Assembly (NCBI GenBank): GCA_012274445.1
Contig: JAAROD010000087.1
Coordinates: forward strand, 806,001-870,000
Source of the DNA: Sclerotiophoma versabilis
Lineage: Eukaryota > Ascomycota > Dothideomycetes > Pleosporales > Didymellaceae
Reading direction: 5' to 3'
DNA: 64,000 bases
The number at the start of each line of letters is the position of its first letter. The first letter of the stretch is position 1. Below are positions 46,919-58,449 of the stretch, piece by piece. The position numbers and the translations under genes are program-made. The notes beneath the pieces are model-generated. The model searched no databases, was not told the DNA's origin, and saw only the letters and a list, made by a program, of their open reading frames with translations.

Positions 46919-47974
46919 TTATGCTGTGCTTGCCCATAGCTGTGTTATCCTGGTGCTACCAGCCACCAAACCGCACAAGCCCATCCAGCCTAAGTTCCAG
47001 CCTGGCAGGCCACCGGTCTCGCTGCTGAAGTGCAACGCCATAGGGAACCATGCACTCGCAATCATAGCATCAGTCCACCACCTCTGGTCGAACTTCGCGT
47101 CTTCATCATCTTGGTACTCTGCCACGGCTTTACCCTCGCTCTGCATCCTTGCCCTTGTTACTCTCCTACGGTTCTCAAGCTGCCACTCCCTCGCCAGTCG
47201 CAAGAAATCGCATGACACGCCGCCTAGCCATGCGCGGTATGCCCACAAGTAGAGGCGCGCGGTCTTCGAGTCGCCGCGGTTGATTGCAGAGATGAAGGCA
47301 GGGCCGACAACACCGGAGTCGGCGAGAAGAGAGACGTTCTCGAGGGCTTGGTATGTGAAGTAGCTGCTTGCTTGCAGGATAGCGATGCGGTGCAGGACTA
47401 CATCTGTGCCAGGCTTAGGGCCGGCGAGGAGTGTGCGCAGCCACGCGTACAGCGGGAAGCAGCCGAACAGACGGAGTGTTGTGCGCGCTTTCGAGATCAG
47501 GACTGCAAGCGCAGCAATGGGCGGGACCACGCCTGCATTGACGAGTGTCGCTGTGCTAGGCTTTGCGACGGCGCTTGATGTTCGGACAAGGGAGAGGAAC
47601 TTCTGCAGAAGCGAGGTAAGGGGAGGCGATTTTGTCTGTGCGTAGGCAAGGATGTAAAGGGTGTAATTGAAGGTTGAGAGGAACGATGCTAGACCGCCGG
47701 GCGCTGCGAGAAGCCTATAACGTCATTGTTAGCTTTATGCACTCTGTAAAACTAACACATGTACTCCATACTTGTTTATCCTCAACACAGTCCGATCCAC
47801 ATCGCTCAACAGCTTCAGTGCACTACCCGGAGCCTTCTTGATAGGAACCTCCAATTTCTTTTCGATAGATTCGAGCTTCTTCTCCATAGCTGAACCAGCG
47901 TCCTCGATATGTTTGGCTTTCTCGGCCACTTCTTGCGCCGCAGGGGCACCGGGCTTTGTATCCTCTTCAGACAT
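46919..47974 (-). CDS. Pex11-like peroxisomal membrane protein
   Basis: Two exons, 47974-47772 and 47714-46919, with a GTATGG donor and TAG acceptor in agreeing phase, give 332 aa. The N-terminus is charged and disordered (MSEEDTKPGAPAAQEVAEKA) and leads into an amphipathic region (KLLSDVDRTVLRINK). Next is LLAAPGGLASFLSTFNYTLYILAYAQ, similar to the Pex11 family membrane-remodelling segment. Later parts (LRLFGCFPLYAWLRTLL, YFTYQALENVSLLADSGVV, ARLYLWAYRAWLGGVSCDFLRLAREW) and a C-terminal hydrophobic anchor (GWNLGWMGLCGLVAGSTRITQLW) follow family order. Pex11 proteins bend and elongate peroxisomal membrane before fission. Filamentous ascomycetes have several paralogues, and this one resembles the divergent Pex11C type, though the subtype is uncertain. 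Confidence 0.8.
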
Positions 47975-48807
47975 GCTGCAGGTCGTTTTGGGTGATATGT
48001 AAGGGCACTGGAAGGTTTGGTAGAATCAGGGTAAGAGATGCGCGGGGATCGAGTTCAACCCAGCTTCTCCGCAAACGCCGCTGAGCCGAGGTTCGGCTGC
48101 AGATCATTAGCGCTTTTACAGCGGCTGATTGGTCGCAAAAGACGCATTTTCTGTAATACGATTCCTATTGGCAGTACAAGACTATTGTCGGCGTCTGTCA
48201 TGGTGTAGCCTCGGTGCTACTGGTCACTGAAATAAACCTGGTAAACGTGGTCGAATCTAAGACGTATCCAAGTGCGAACACTTCTTGCGCTGAACAATCC
48301 GCCGCATTCACAAATTTGATGAGCTCGCTCAATACGAACAGAAGGATATGGGGTAGACACGTGTCTAAGCGCCGCAGACTAGGCTGAGTATGACGCGCTT
48401 GGTGCTTTAACATTGCCGCAACCTACATATTTGCTTGCGTCACAGAGTGTCTTCGGATTCTTCACATCTTGAACGTCTTAGCTTAGCCTCATCCGCATCG
48501 CAGTATCTTCAAGATAGCCACGCCGGTAGCATGTGCCTGTTGTTGCCTAAGTGGCGACAGCGCCTTGTCCACGACCGCAAACATCATCTCTATTCTTACC
48601 TTTGCATATGTAATTGTCATAGGAGGTTCTCTACCAGATTACTAGTTATCAGCGAGTAGAGCACGACTTCACCGGTTGAAGTGATCGGGCACGACGACTG
48701 CAAAGCCAAGCAGAGGAATTACAAGCTGTGTACAATCAGAATAAAAGACAAGATGCCCAGTGTAGGGGCTTGGAACATGACAGCTGAGGCGGTAAAAACT
48801 GCAATGG
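47975..48807. other. Intergenic region, no confident gene
   Basis: It holds the promoter of the Pex11-like gene. A short plus-strand frame from an ATG at 48751 (MPSVGAWNMTAEAVKTAMD) overlaps the hypothetical frame listed next and might be its true 5' part, but it is in another frame. Confidence 0.5.
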
Positions 48808-49407
48808 ATGTATCTCAAGATTTGGAAAGAGCTGAGAGGAGGGCGTCAAGACAAGTGGTGTCTTGTTTGGCAGGAGGTAACCTTCAGGTCTGCTAAAGAA
48901 AGAAGCGCTTGGCAGAGGGAGTTGAATGATGCTGAAGTGAGGCTGAGTCTTGATCGAGTGTATGTCTTGCTGCCCTTGAATGATGCGTCTTTTATGTTTC
49001 TGACCTACTCTGCAAGACTCATTGAGAATATATTGAACGACAATGGACCCAAGCTGGACTCGCTAAGCTCTCATAGACTTGCAATCTTGAAGCACCATCT
49101 GGAAGATGTTAGGTGCCTGAGGGTTCTCTTCAATAAGGTATGTACGAGAGTCAATGCCTTGAGACGGAGCAAGGTCGATGGCTTGTCCAATCCTCAGAGT
49201 TCTGGTTATTCGGGAGTAGTTCAGGCATGTAAAGCGGTGATTGCCTTCAGCATGCGTGGCAAGGACTGTCATGGCGATACTCTCTGCCATATTGAGAGTG
49301 TTGTAGTGTCACGCGTCGAGAACTCGACAGACGGCCAGCTCCCAGCTTCTGAAGACCCTAGCTCCTCTCAGTGGGCTAGAGGGCGGGCAAGCCGGCGTTC
49401 GCAGTAG
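48808..49407 (+). CDS. Hypothetical protein, doubtful
   Basis: An ATG-started 199-aa frame with a balanced, protein-like composition (for example VRLSLDRVYVLLPLND and SHRLAILKHHLEDVRCLRVLF). No domain, signal peptide or membrane segment is recognised. Overlapping in another frame, an upstream frame also reads like protein and ends near 48893, so the locus may be a frameshifted gene or contain a missed intron. The stop is 256 bases before the coronin start, which leaves room for the coronin promoter. Confidence 0.3.
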   Translation: MYLKIWKELRGGRQDKWCLVWQEVTFRSAKERSAWQRELNDAEVRLSLDRVYVLLPLNDASFMFLTYSARLIENILNDNGPKLDSLSSHRLAILKHHLEDVRCLRVLFNKVCTRVNALRRSKVDGLSNPQSSGYSGVVQACKAVIAFSMRGKDCHGDTLCHIESVVVSRVENSTDGQLPASEDPSSSQWARGRASRRSQ

Positions 49408-49663
49408 CGCTGAGGGGTGGTGGAGCAGGGGACTCGCTCGCCCAGTGGACGGGACTAGCGACTCCATCGTCACTAGCGGCCGGCAAATGACATGGGTTGG
49501 TGGCGCCAAGCGAGCAACGGCGATGCAGCAGCGCATTGAAACGTCGCGGAAGCAGCAGACGACCCTCTCATCACCACCCGGCGCCTACTGGACTGCGACT
49601 TCAGGAGCCGCACACATCCTCGCCTTACTCCCGCAACCACCAGCACAGGCACATAGCGCAACG
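49408..49663 (+). promoter_or_regulatory. Coronin upstream region
   Basis: This stretch before the coronin ATG should hold its promoter and leader. It is GC-rich and has no evident TATA box. Confidence 0.5.
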
Positions 49664-51896
49664 ATGGCTGGCCGCTTTGTGAGAGCTTCCAAGTACCGTG
49701 AGTGCTCCCGCGACGGGCTCAGCGCTGGCTACGGGACTGACAAGCGCACGCAGGCCACGTGTTCGGCAAGGGCACCAAGAAGGTATGATGCGGCTGCGCG
49801 GCGTCGCTGCATGGCCAGCTAACAGCCGGCGAGGAACAATGCTACGACAACCTGCGCATCTCGAAGAACGCATGGGACACCAACCTGATCAAGGTCAGCG
49901 CAGCCTCACACGCGACCACGCGGCCTCGCACCACGAGCGCTCACACCCTCACAGGCCAACCCCGAGTACATCTCGGTCAACTGGGAGGCAAGCGGCGGCG
50001 GCGCCTTCGCCGTCATCCCCGTCAATGAGACCGGCCGCGCCCCCGAGCTGATGCCCCTCTTCCGCGGACACACCGCCGCCGTCCTCGACACCGACTGGTA
50101 CGCACCCATGCTTGAGCGGGAGGCTGGCGTCCGGCGCTCATAAGTCTGCAGGAGTCCCTTCAACGACCGGTTGATCTCGTCCGCCTCGGACGACGGCAAG
50201 GTGTGACTGTCCCGGACACGACGCCCCGGGCAACGCTCACAGTGCGCAGGTCTTCCTCTGGCAGGTACCAGAGAACTTCACCCTGCAAAGCGATGGCGAG
50301 GAGCCCGCCGACGTCTCGCCCGTCGCCAGACTGAGCGGGCACATGAGGTTCGTGCTCGCCTGCCTCAGCCCAAGAGGCCGCTAATGCTCGCGCAGGAAAG
50401 TCGGCCACGTCCTGTTCAACCCGGCTGCCGAGAGCGTGTTGGCCAGCTCCTCTGGTGACTACACCGTAAAGCTCTGGGACGTCGAGGCTGGCCAGGCCAA
50501 GCTCACCCTCAAGCACAACGACATTGTGCAATCGCTGTCCTGGAGCGCCGACGGTTCTCAGCTGGTCACGACCTGCCGAGACAAGAAGCTGCGCGTCTGG
50601 GATGTTCGCCAGGAGAAGCCTGCTCAGGAAGTTGCCGGCCACCCGGGCGCGAAGAACAGCCGTGCTGTCTGGATGGGCGAAACCGACCGTATTGCGACCA
50701 CTGGCTTCTCCCGCATGAGCGATCGCCAGTTGGGTCTGTGGGACCCCCGCAACCCCAAGGAGCCCATCGGCGGCTTCCAGATTCTCGACTCGATTTCTGG
50801 TGTCTGCATGCCCTTCTGGGACGACGGCACGCAGTGCTTGTACCTTGCAGGCAAGGGGTAAGCACAGACGATACATTCCGCCAGGAGCAACACTAACATG
50901 CACAGTGACGGCAACATTCGTTACTACGAATACGAGAACGACAAGTTCGAGTACCTGTCCGAATACACCTCGCCCAACCCGCAGCGAGGTGTTGCCTTCA
51001 TGCCGAAGCGCGGCATCAACCTTCACGAGAACGAGGTCTTGCGCTGCTTCAAGACTGTTAACGACAGCTTCATTGAGCCCGTCTCCTTCATCGTCCCTCG
51101 CCGTGCCGAGATGTTCCAGAGCGACATCTTCCCGCCTACGAACGGTCTCAAGCCTGGTGTCACTGCCGGAGAATGGTTTGGCGGTAAGACGGCACTGCCG
51201 CCCAAGATCTCGCTCGAGAGCCTCTACAACGGCGAGGCGCCTAAGGAGGTGCCTTCCGACTACAAGCCACCTCAGCCAGCCTCCGCTCAGCCTTCGCCTG
51301 TCAAGGCCGAGGCACCAAAGCCTGCACCGGAGTCAACACCTGCTCCTGTGTTCCGCGGCCCGCCACCGCAGCTGAAGGACAATGCCTCTTTGTCTTCTCA
51401 GGCTGACAGGTTCGCTGAGAAGGACGGAGACTCTGACAAGGAGAGCGAGTCTAGTTTTGAGGAGGTTGCCAAGCCTGTCCAGCGCCCGTCTGTCACTGCC
51501 GCAAAGCAGGAGGAGAAGACAAGAGGCCCGGTCATCACCAAGGAACCCGAGGAACCAAAGTTCACCCCTCCGCCAGCATCAGCTCCTGCGCAGTCAAAGC
51601 CTACCACGCCGCCAGCCGAGTCTGCGTCCACGCCAGCAGCTGCGCCTGCTTCTTCACCCGCCCCAAGCGCTGGAGGACCCGCTTCAGCTCTGCGTGATGC
51701 TCTCGGTGACATCAAGGCTCAGCTCGAGCACCAGAACAAGGTCATGGCCGACCAGTCTGACCAGATTGCGCTGCTCGTCCGCGAAGTCACCCAGTTGAAG
51801 GCCAAGGCTGGTGCCCAGGCACAAGAGGCGTCTTCGCGCGAGAAGGATGAACGCATCCGGCAGTTGGAGCTTGAGCTCGAGGAAGCCAGGTCTTGA
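49664..51896 (+). CDS. CRN1: Coronin, actin-binding WD40 protein
   Basis: Coronin binds F-actin, bundles filaments and regulates Arp2/3 at cortical patches and hyphal tips. Eight exons are inferred with agreeing phases: 49664-49697, 49754-49782, 49834-49893, 49955-50097, 50152-50200, 50250-50347, 50396-50857 and 50906-51896, giving 621 aa. The start matches the coronin N-terminus (MAGRFVRASKYRHVFGKG), followed by CYDNLRISKNAWDTN and NPEYISVNWEASGGGAF. WD40 repeats run through the first 330 residues (GHTAAVLDTDWSPFNDRLI, SSSGDYTVKLWDVEAG, DKKLRVWDVR). The coronin-specific extension follows (PKRGINLHENEVLRCFK, SFIVPRRAEMFQSDIFPPT, WFGGK). A 200-residue Pro/Ala/Glu-rich linker leads to a C-terminal coiled coil (REKDERIRQLELELEEA) for oligomerisation. 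The first six exons are short (29-143 bases), as often at the 5' end of conserved fungal genes. Confidence 0.97.
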
Positions 51897-52508
51897 TGTA
51901 CTCAAGGCTACATGTTTTCTGTTGCTCTTGCTAATATTGTCCAGGCGCGAGCTATTGTATGTCAGGGACGAGAGTGCTGGGATCAACCAGCATCTTCACA
52001 TAACAGATGTCATTGACCAGGCGGCGTCGACTGTGTTGATGGATCCAAACATAGAACGGGGGAGGATAGTTGACAAATGATGACAGCGTGGGTGGTTTGT
52101 GTAAGTGTATAGTCGGCTGTGTCTTGCCAAAAGCAAGGTGTTTAGGTCAGTGGCATTGTGCGAAATATTACTGCTGTTTACATTCAAGTTCAATCATTTA
52201 TTTGTGTCTACTTCGGAGCGCTACCGGAAGCTGTTCAAGCGAACGACGAGCCGACAAGGCTGAAGCCCCACCACCGTTGGTGATCACCACGTACGTGGCG
52301 CGCGCTGATGCACGCCAAGCCGAGTTAGCGTCATTTCGTCGCGTGTGCTCTTCGAGAGCTGCGAACGTCAAGCTTTACTCATCCAACTTAGCTTCAACTT
52401 TTGTCTCTTGACCTCCGTCCCTGGCATATTAATTCCACTGCATACCTTTTAGCTTTAGATTCTATACGCGTTTCCATTGATCCCTCCTGGCGGCCAAATT
52501 GGAGCACA
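51897..52508. other. Intergenic region between coronin and the SAP gene
   Basis: It contains the 3' region of coronin and the promoter of the Acinus-like gene. An open frame runs into the latter from 52401, but without an ATG before 52509. Nothing else is seen. Confidence 0.6.
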
Positions 52509-54500
52509 ATGGCCGACTACAACAAACAAACGGTCGCGCAGCTGCAACAGCTACTGAAGGATCGAGGCATACCGAGCACTGGGCTCACGAGGAAAGCCCA
52601 GATTGTCGAGAAGCTCGAGGAGGTAGACAGTGCCGGCAGCGGAGCCCCCAGCGCAAGCAATGCGACCGAAGACGGCACACCCAGCGCGCAGGAGGCTGAG
52701 CACGCTGAGGATCCAAATCTGCCAGAAGAGTCCGTACCTGGGCCACCACTTGAAGAAGCTGAAGGTAGGTTGAGACTCCTCTCGGAGCTAGTGCATGTTG
52801 CTAACGCCGGCTTAGAACCGAAGCAAACAGCCGCCGAGACACGGGCAGAAGCAGAGCCCGCCCCCGTGCCTGCGCCGACAGCAGACCGCTCGCCAGAAAC
52901 CATCTCACACATCGAAAGCGACGTCCCCCCGCCAAACGACACGAAAGCAGTCGAACAGACAGCCGAAGACACGACCGCGGAGGAAGAAGTCGGAGGCCCC
53001 CAACCCACACAAGTCTTCAGAGCTGCGCCTGCGGCCCCTGGCGATGACCAAGTCGGGCCACACATTACCGAACCTACAGACGAAGAGGCCGAGGTGGAGG
53101 CAAAGGACGAGAAGGCGGATGCGGCACAGGACGAGCTGCCCGAAGCTCCGGGCCCCGCCGCTGAAGCTCTGAGGCTTGCACAACCGGGGCAGGACGCAGC
53201 CAAGGAGACGCAAGACACAGCTATGGAGGTGGAGACGCCTTCGCCAGCAACAAACGAGCGAGACACTGTCGAAAGGCCAGAACTGTTGCCCATACCTGAG
53301 AGATCGACAGCAGAGACCTCGAGACTCAACACCGAGGAGCTCGAGGCGGACAGCAGGAAGAGGAAAAGAAGAAGCCACTCGCCGGATCTCACAACAAAAG
53401 AGGTTCTGGCGAAGAAGCCACGACCCGGTCAAGAGCCAGCCCCAGACGTTCATCTGAAGGAGGAGGACGATGTCGCAATGGAGCAACGAGGACCTGAACA
53501 GTCACCCTCAGACCCCAAGCGGGAGAAGAAGGAGAACGTAAGCCGCTACAAAGACCTCATGCGACCCGGCCCCAACCAGCCCGCAGATGCTCTGAACGAC
53601 GATCGACCCACCATCCCGGCCATCCATCCCGTAACCTCTGCCCTCTACATCCGCAACTTCATGCGCCCGCTGCGCCCCGAACCTCTTCGCGCTCACCTCA
53701 CATCTCTGGCTTCACCGCCATCGTCCTCGCCAGACCCATCCATCATATCGGCGCTGTTTTTGGACAACATGAAGACGCACGCCCTCGCTCTCTTCACCTC
53801 CACAACTGCCGCAAGCCGCGTACGTGCCAGTTTACACGGAGCTATCTGGCCACCTGAGGGCAACAGAAAAGAACTGTGGGTAGACTTCGTCCCGGACGAC
53901 CGAGTTGAAGAATGGATAAAGACAGAGGAAGACGCACTTGCTGCAGAAAAGGAAGCGCGTGCTTCCGGTCGCCCCGTCGCTGCGAAGCGGTTCGAGGTCG
54001 TATATAACGAAAGCCCGGACGGAGTCACAGCAGTACACCAAGAAGTCGGTTCTAGCGCGCCTGTAAACGCACCACGCGGCCCTCGAGGAAGCGCTGGTGA
54101 TCGTCGCTCCTCGGATGTGCCTGCCCCTCTACCAACCGCACCCACAGAAGAGCTCAAGAAAGACACTTCCGCATCTTTCAAGACATTACATGACCTCTTC
54201 GACTCCACGACTACGAAGCCCCAGCTCTTCTACCTCCCCGTAAGCGATGCGATATCAGAGACCAGACTGAAGGAGTTGGATCTGGAAACAAGTCGCGACT
54301 GGAATCCAGAGGCTGTCAGGAAGGGCAGGGGGATACAGAAGGAAGCGAAGTATAGGTACACATTTGATGACGATGACAGGGTCGTGGAAGCTGGTGAAGA
54401 CAGAGGACCCTGGGCAGAGGATCTGAGAGGCGGGAGAGGCGGGTTCAGAGGGAGGGGAGGATGGAGGGGAGGCAGGGGCGGTGGGAGCTGGAGGGGATGA
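52509..54500 (+). CDS. Acinus-like SAP-RRM-RSB protein
   Basis: A likely fungal Acinus, a scaffold of the ASAP/PSAP splicing-associated complexes with RNPS1 and SAP18. Unspliced length is 663 aa from the ATG at 52509. The SAP domain is N-terminal (KQTVAQLQQLLKDRGIPSTG, residues 5-40). About 300 acidic, Pro/Ala/Glu-rich residues follow, with a basic nuclear signal (RKRKRRSHSPD). An RRM-like domain lies at about 376-470 (ALYIRNFMRPLRPEPL, DNMKTHALALFTS, SLHGAIWPPEGNRKELWVDFV). The RNPS1/SAP18-binding motif is near 554-580 (TLHDLFDSTTTKPQLFYLPV). The C-terminus is an RGG tail. A probable 51-base intron at 52765-52815 (GTAGGT donor, GCTAAC branch site, TTAG acceptor) is a multiple of three, so both the 663-aa and the 646-aa forms stay in frame. 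Confidence 0.88.
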   Translation: MADYNKQTVAQLQQLLKDRGIPSTGLTRKAQIVEKLEEVDSAGSGAPSASNATEDGTPSAQEAEHAEDPNLPEESVPGPPLEEAEGRLRLLSELVHVANAGLEPKQTAAETRAEAEPAPVPAPTADRSPETISHIESDVPPPNDTKAVEQTAEDTTAEEEVGGPQPTQVFRAAPAAPGDDQVGPHITEPTDEEAEVEAKDEKADAAQDELPEAPGPAAEALRLAQPGQDAAKETQDTAMEVETPSPATNERDTVERPELLPIPERSTAETSRLNTEELEADSRKRKRRSHSPDLTTKEVLAKKPRPGQEPAPDVHLKEEDDVAMEQRGPEQSPSDPKREKKENVSRYKDLMRPGPNQPADALNDDRPTIPAIHPVTSALYIRNFMRPLRPEPLRAHLTSLASPPSSSPDPSIISALFLDNMKTHALALFTSTTAASRVRASLHGAIWPPEGNRKELWVDFVPDDRVEEWIKTEEDALAAEKEARASGRPVAAKRFEVVYNESPDGVTAVHQEVGSSAPVNAPRGPRGSAGDRRSSDVPAPLPTAPTEELKKDTSASFKTLHDLFDSTTTKPQLFYLPVSDAISETRLKELDLETSRDWNPEAVRKGRGIQKEAKYRYTFDDDDRVVEAGEDRGPWAEDLRGGRGGFRGRGGWRGGRGGGSWRG

Positions 54501-57500
54501 AGAAGTGCAAAAGTTGAAAAATAAGGATCAGCAATACAAGAGTATCTGTTGCCCACGCCTATCTGGATCGTTACTTCCCCGGCGTGTATCTGGTAGAGCA
54601 TCTAACTGTTCATTCGTGAACAAGCCTGCCTGAATCCCTCCTCCTCCCTTCGCAGGAATGCGTTTAGCTTCATCGATAAGCACCATCGGCAGTCACATCC
54701 TCTTCTGCCGCCCCTTCATGTCTGCCGCAACTCGTTTCCCAAACGAACCCCCTTCTGCTTCCATCTTTGCAGCACAGGCGGCACTTATCTTTCTAGAAAG
54801 CAGATATTCGGACTTTATTCCCTTTGTCGCCGCGACCGTAAGAGCGAAAAACGTGCAACAGGATGCGGAAGTGTTGTAGGCGACCGCCGCACCGAGTCTT
54901 GTCTGCTTTGCAGAAGCCTGGCAACCTTGTGCGCCAGGGCGTTTACGGTACACTTCAATCTAGCGCTGCATCTGTCGAGCAGTGCATACCTGGGGACTGA
55001 TTGAAGTGGCTGCGTGGAGACCGTTATGGTCCTGGCAGGCAAGAACCAGTGCCAAGCGCAGACAAGGTCAATAGCTTTTCGATTGACATCGAATCAGTTG
55101 CGAATTAGAAGCCCGCATCGCCGACCGCATCAGGCTGATGTTCTCCTAAACGGACGTAGCAAATAGGCTCGCCGAGGACAGTAACTTGCAACGTTCAGTC
55201 AAACCCTTGTCACCGAAGAGAATCGCTGTTGCAAGGGGAAAGTCACGGTGAGCCTGGGCGGCGCACCGGTGAAAGTGTGTCCGCCTTGCGAGGCAATGTT
55301 AAGATGGAGCTCAGCCCCGCTAACATGACTGCATGAATGGCCTGATCACGCGACCAATGGCATCAGTGCATGCTGCCGCCTACAGCGAGGCTATGCTATG
55401 CGTGCTGCGGTCATCTTTGTACAGCCTCTTTCTCCTTCCTATAGGTGCTTTGGAGTCCTTGGGAAAACCTCTCGAAGTCGATAAATATGAGCATGGAAGC
55501 ACCACGCACTCTCCTAGCTTCTTCCCACAACACCCTTACTATACGATCTTACAATAGTGCTATCTTTCGTAACTTTGGTCATATCGTTTGGTATTGCCGC
55601 CAGTGCGGTGACAGTCCTTACCAGCCTGGTGACGCTTGTCTACCCAACCGATCTGCCATGTTCAACTTATCAACGATGGAGGTGCAGTGCGGTGGTCCGG
55701 CATCCTGCGTCTTTTGTGTCGTGATGGTGGTTAAGGTGCCACTCAGCTTAAGCATGTTGATTATCTGAGGCTGCCATCGACACGATACACCACCTACTCT
55801 AAGATGTTGCTGCCAACAAGCCACATCCTGGAATAACATCTCTCACATAACGTCTAACAGACCGTCGCAGCTAAACTGCCAACCACATTACAACACTCAA
55901 ATCGAGCTCGAGAAGCAAGTACGGTAGTACGGTGATGAAATTCGGAATTAATTACACAGATGAGAAATTATTTAGAAGAATCCACCTTGGAAAGCACGTC
56001 GGCAACACCCTCCCTTTCTTCCGCAGATTCTGCCTGGCTAGCAACAACAATGACATCTGATGAAACAGAAGCATGTTTAATAGCCTCCTCTCTAGCCGGC
56101 GCAGGAACTACATATACACAATTAGAATTAGGTTGGGCGCTCCAGAGCTTAGGAACGCACTTGTGGTTTGATCCAGATTCTCCGTCAAGCTCCTTCCTGT
56201 GTTGCGATGGACTTCATCTGTTGTCCCTGTAAGCTAGGATTGCCCCATTAAGGGGGTTTTGCGCAGGATTTCCCTACCTATCCTGATCTGTTGTCTTCTC
56301 TGGATGTGGTCACATAGCCTGATAAGAGCCAACACAGCTGGTGGGGCTGCAAGCATTGCCCCCACAGCACCAACAATGACCCCAGCAACTTCAGCCGAAG
56401 CAGCATCACGTTTGTCATGGTGAGGCAAAGGACGAGCAGCAACCGAACCGACTGAGAAGTTGGAGAACCGAGTTAGCCAGCACGAAGCCGCTGGGTAGGA
56501 ACTGCATAGCAGAATTTATCGCTCACTCACCAAATTGCGATCCAATGACCAACAGCGCGATGTGCCGGCCTGGCCCGAAAACACTCGAGAGCCCCATTCT
56601 GCACGTGAAAAGGCGGCAAAATACTGCAATTGCGACTCTTAAACTGACATGGCGAGCGACTCCAGTGCGAAGACTGCCCCTTTTACTATCAACCCCGGCA
56701 AGAGGGGCGCAGCACGTTGTAATCCGGTCAAACTTCAAGCCTCTACGTCCACTATCCCAAACGGATTGTAAGGAATCCAGCCTTGTTTTGTGTGGCTTTG
56801 ACTGCGGTCGGCACCGCCTCGAAGTTTGCCTTGTTGTAGGTGTATTGGTGCTGAGGTGCTTGGCTTGGGCTCACTGTGCTGATTTCTTTCGCAGATTGCT
56901 GCTTGGTAGTATCACTCGCACTGTGAGATGGTGTGGTAGATGAGAGTATTCCTGGTCAGCTAGTGGTAGGTGCCTCTGCGCCTTGTATCATGCAACTGCT
57001 CAGTACTGGGCGGTGAACTTCTTTTGCGACGATATCGTGACGTTCTTCTTCTACGTGGATAGCTTTAGTTCTAAGAGCATCCGTAGCAAGAGGGGAGCTT
57101 TTCAGAATGGTCTGGCTTGAAAAAGTATGCGTGGTTTTGCTCGTTAACGGTAGTTCTTGAATCATTCAGTCGCCTGCATTGCAGCAAAGGCTAATTGCAA
57201 AGTTCACGGGATATTTTGCGGTCCCAGTGAGTTTTTTGGGATTTCAATACATTTTGGTTCTTTACAATAGGTGCTGAGATCACAGGCTGATCTATGTCTA
57301 GCCCTGCCACTTCACGTCTAGGATCGAGGTATGTCCCGCATCCGCAGAACGTATGGGATCTCTCGGAGCGACGACACAATCCTATGTCGCTTCGGGAGTT
57401 CTTTTCGTGGGTATATGGGACAATTTCCGGGAGCTTGAGATGGATGCAGTCGTGCTTGGCGATGGTTGGAGGTCGGTAGTAGGCAGTTCGGGTGATGATG

Positions 57501-58126
57501 AAATAGGCCGATTGAATCATCGTGAAAAGGAGGACTTGATATCTCGCCGCGGATAGCATTGACAGCAGACGCTAAAGGTCCGCCTGGACTAAAAGCCAGA
57601 GACATTTATGATTATCAACTACATAGGCAGTGCCATCGCCGTCGCCATAGAGTTTTGCATCGCGGTTGGGTAAAGCGCCAGGAACTACTTCCTCGTAATG
57701 CTGTTCCTAAGGCAATGCCATTTCAATCTTATTCAACTCTGAACCTGAGCCTAGGCTGCCTCCAGATATTGATCAGCGACGGACATCCAGGTCAAGGTTA
57801 TAGAGAAAGTATCATGGAACGGGGATGCAGATATCCGCAGGACAAGGCATCGCCGTTTCAATCTGGCTCGTTAGTGAAGGACTCGGTGTCAGTCACAGTG
57901 GCGCTTGCAAACGTTTTTGAATGTAGAGATGCTTGAAATGATGCTTGAAGAAGGCAAAAAGCTGCAGCATTGAATCGAGCAGATAGTCTCTTCGTTTTAC
58001 GCTACATAGGTTCGGGCAGATGTGGGAGATCAATCTCATAGCAGGTCGGAAAATGCTATGGTCTCAAGATGAAGCTCCCGACCTGATGTATTTTCGTTAT
58101 TTACAAGGTTTTTTGCCCAAGTCACA
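54501..58126. other. Long gene-poor region with minor frames
   Basis: No confident gene in 3.6 kb. Near 54850-54690 on the minus strand, a frame ends in KISAACAAKMEAEGGSFGKR and reads like the end of a small protein, but its 5' part is unclear. At 56428-56234 on the minus strand, a short frame has a glycine/alanine-rich hydrophobic segment (VAGVIVGAVGAMLAAPPAVLALI) preceded by HHDKRD. It continues upstream without a stop but lacks an ATG, so it may be an exon of an unrecognised small membrane protein. The remainder holds only short frames. Confidence 0.4.
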
Positions 58127-58449
58127 GAGTGTAGTTGGTCTTTCGAAAACACTTACAAGCAGCCGCCCTGGGATTCGATGCGAGCTGCAGCAGCAACCAG
58201 CTGACATTTCGAAATCACCGAGACTCCACTTTGCAGTGTTGAGTGGAAATAAATCCACTCGAACTAACTATACAGCATGCAATTGTATAGCTACACATGA
58301 ACTTATGAGCACAATGTATTGCAGTACAAGGCTAGCTGGAAGAACAATTTACAAACGTAGAAGAAAAGTGTAGCAACTCATTTGGAGTGAGAAGGTCTCC
58401 ATCCTAAGGTAATGGAGTGCAGTTGGTTTTTCAAAAACAACCTATAAGC
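58127..58449. repeat. Diverged direct repeats flanking a small palindrome
   Basis: A 34-base segment at 58127-58160 recurs at 58415-58449 in diverged form; both begin GAGTGYAGTTGG and end TAYAAGC or TATAAGC. The differences I see are mostly C/T and G/A transitions. Between the copies, 58241-58260 holds a perfect 7-base inverted repeat (GAGTGGA / TCCACTC) around a 6-base loop. This may be a small transposon relic, but no target-site duplication was identified. Confidence 0.35.

Noticed and set aside
47348..47645. Plus-strand frames opposite the Pex11-like gene with several Cys
   Set aside because: They are the complement of the conserved Pex11-like exon; the Cys content comes from antisense codons.
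50160..51026. A 288-aa minus-strand frame across the coronin locus
   Set aside because: It lies opposite coronin exons whose protein is unmistakable and crosses their introns; it is an antisense shadow in GC-rich coding DNA.
52517..53392. A 291-aa minus-strand Ser-rich frame
   Set aside because: Its low-complexity Ser/Ala composition is the complement of the Acinus-like acidic linker.
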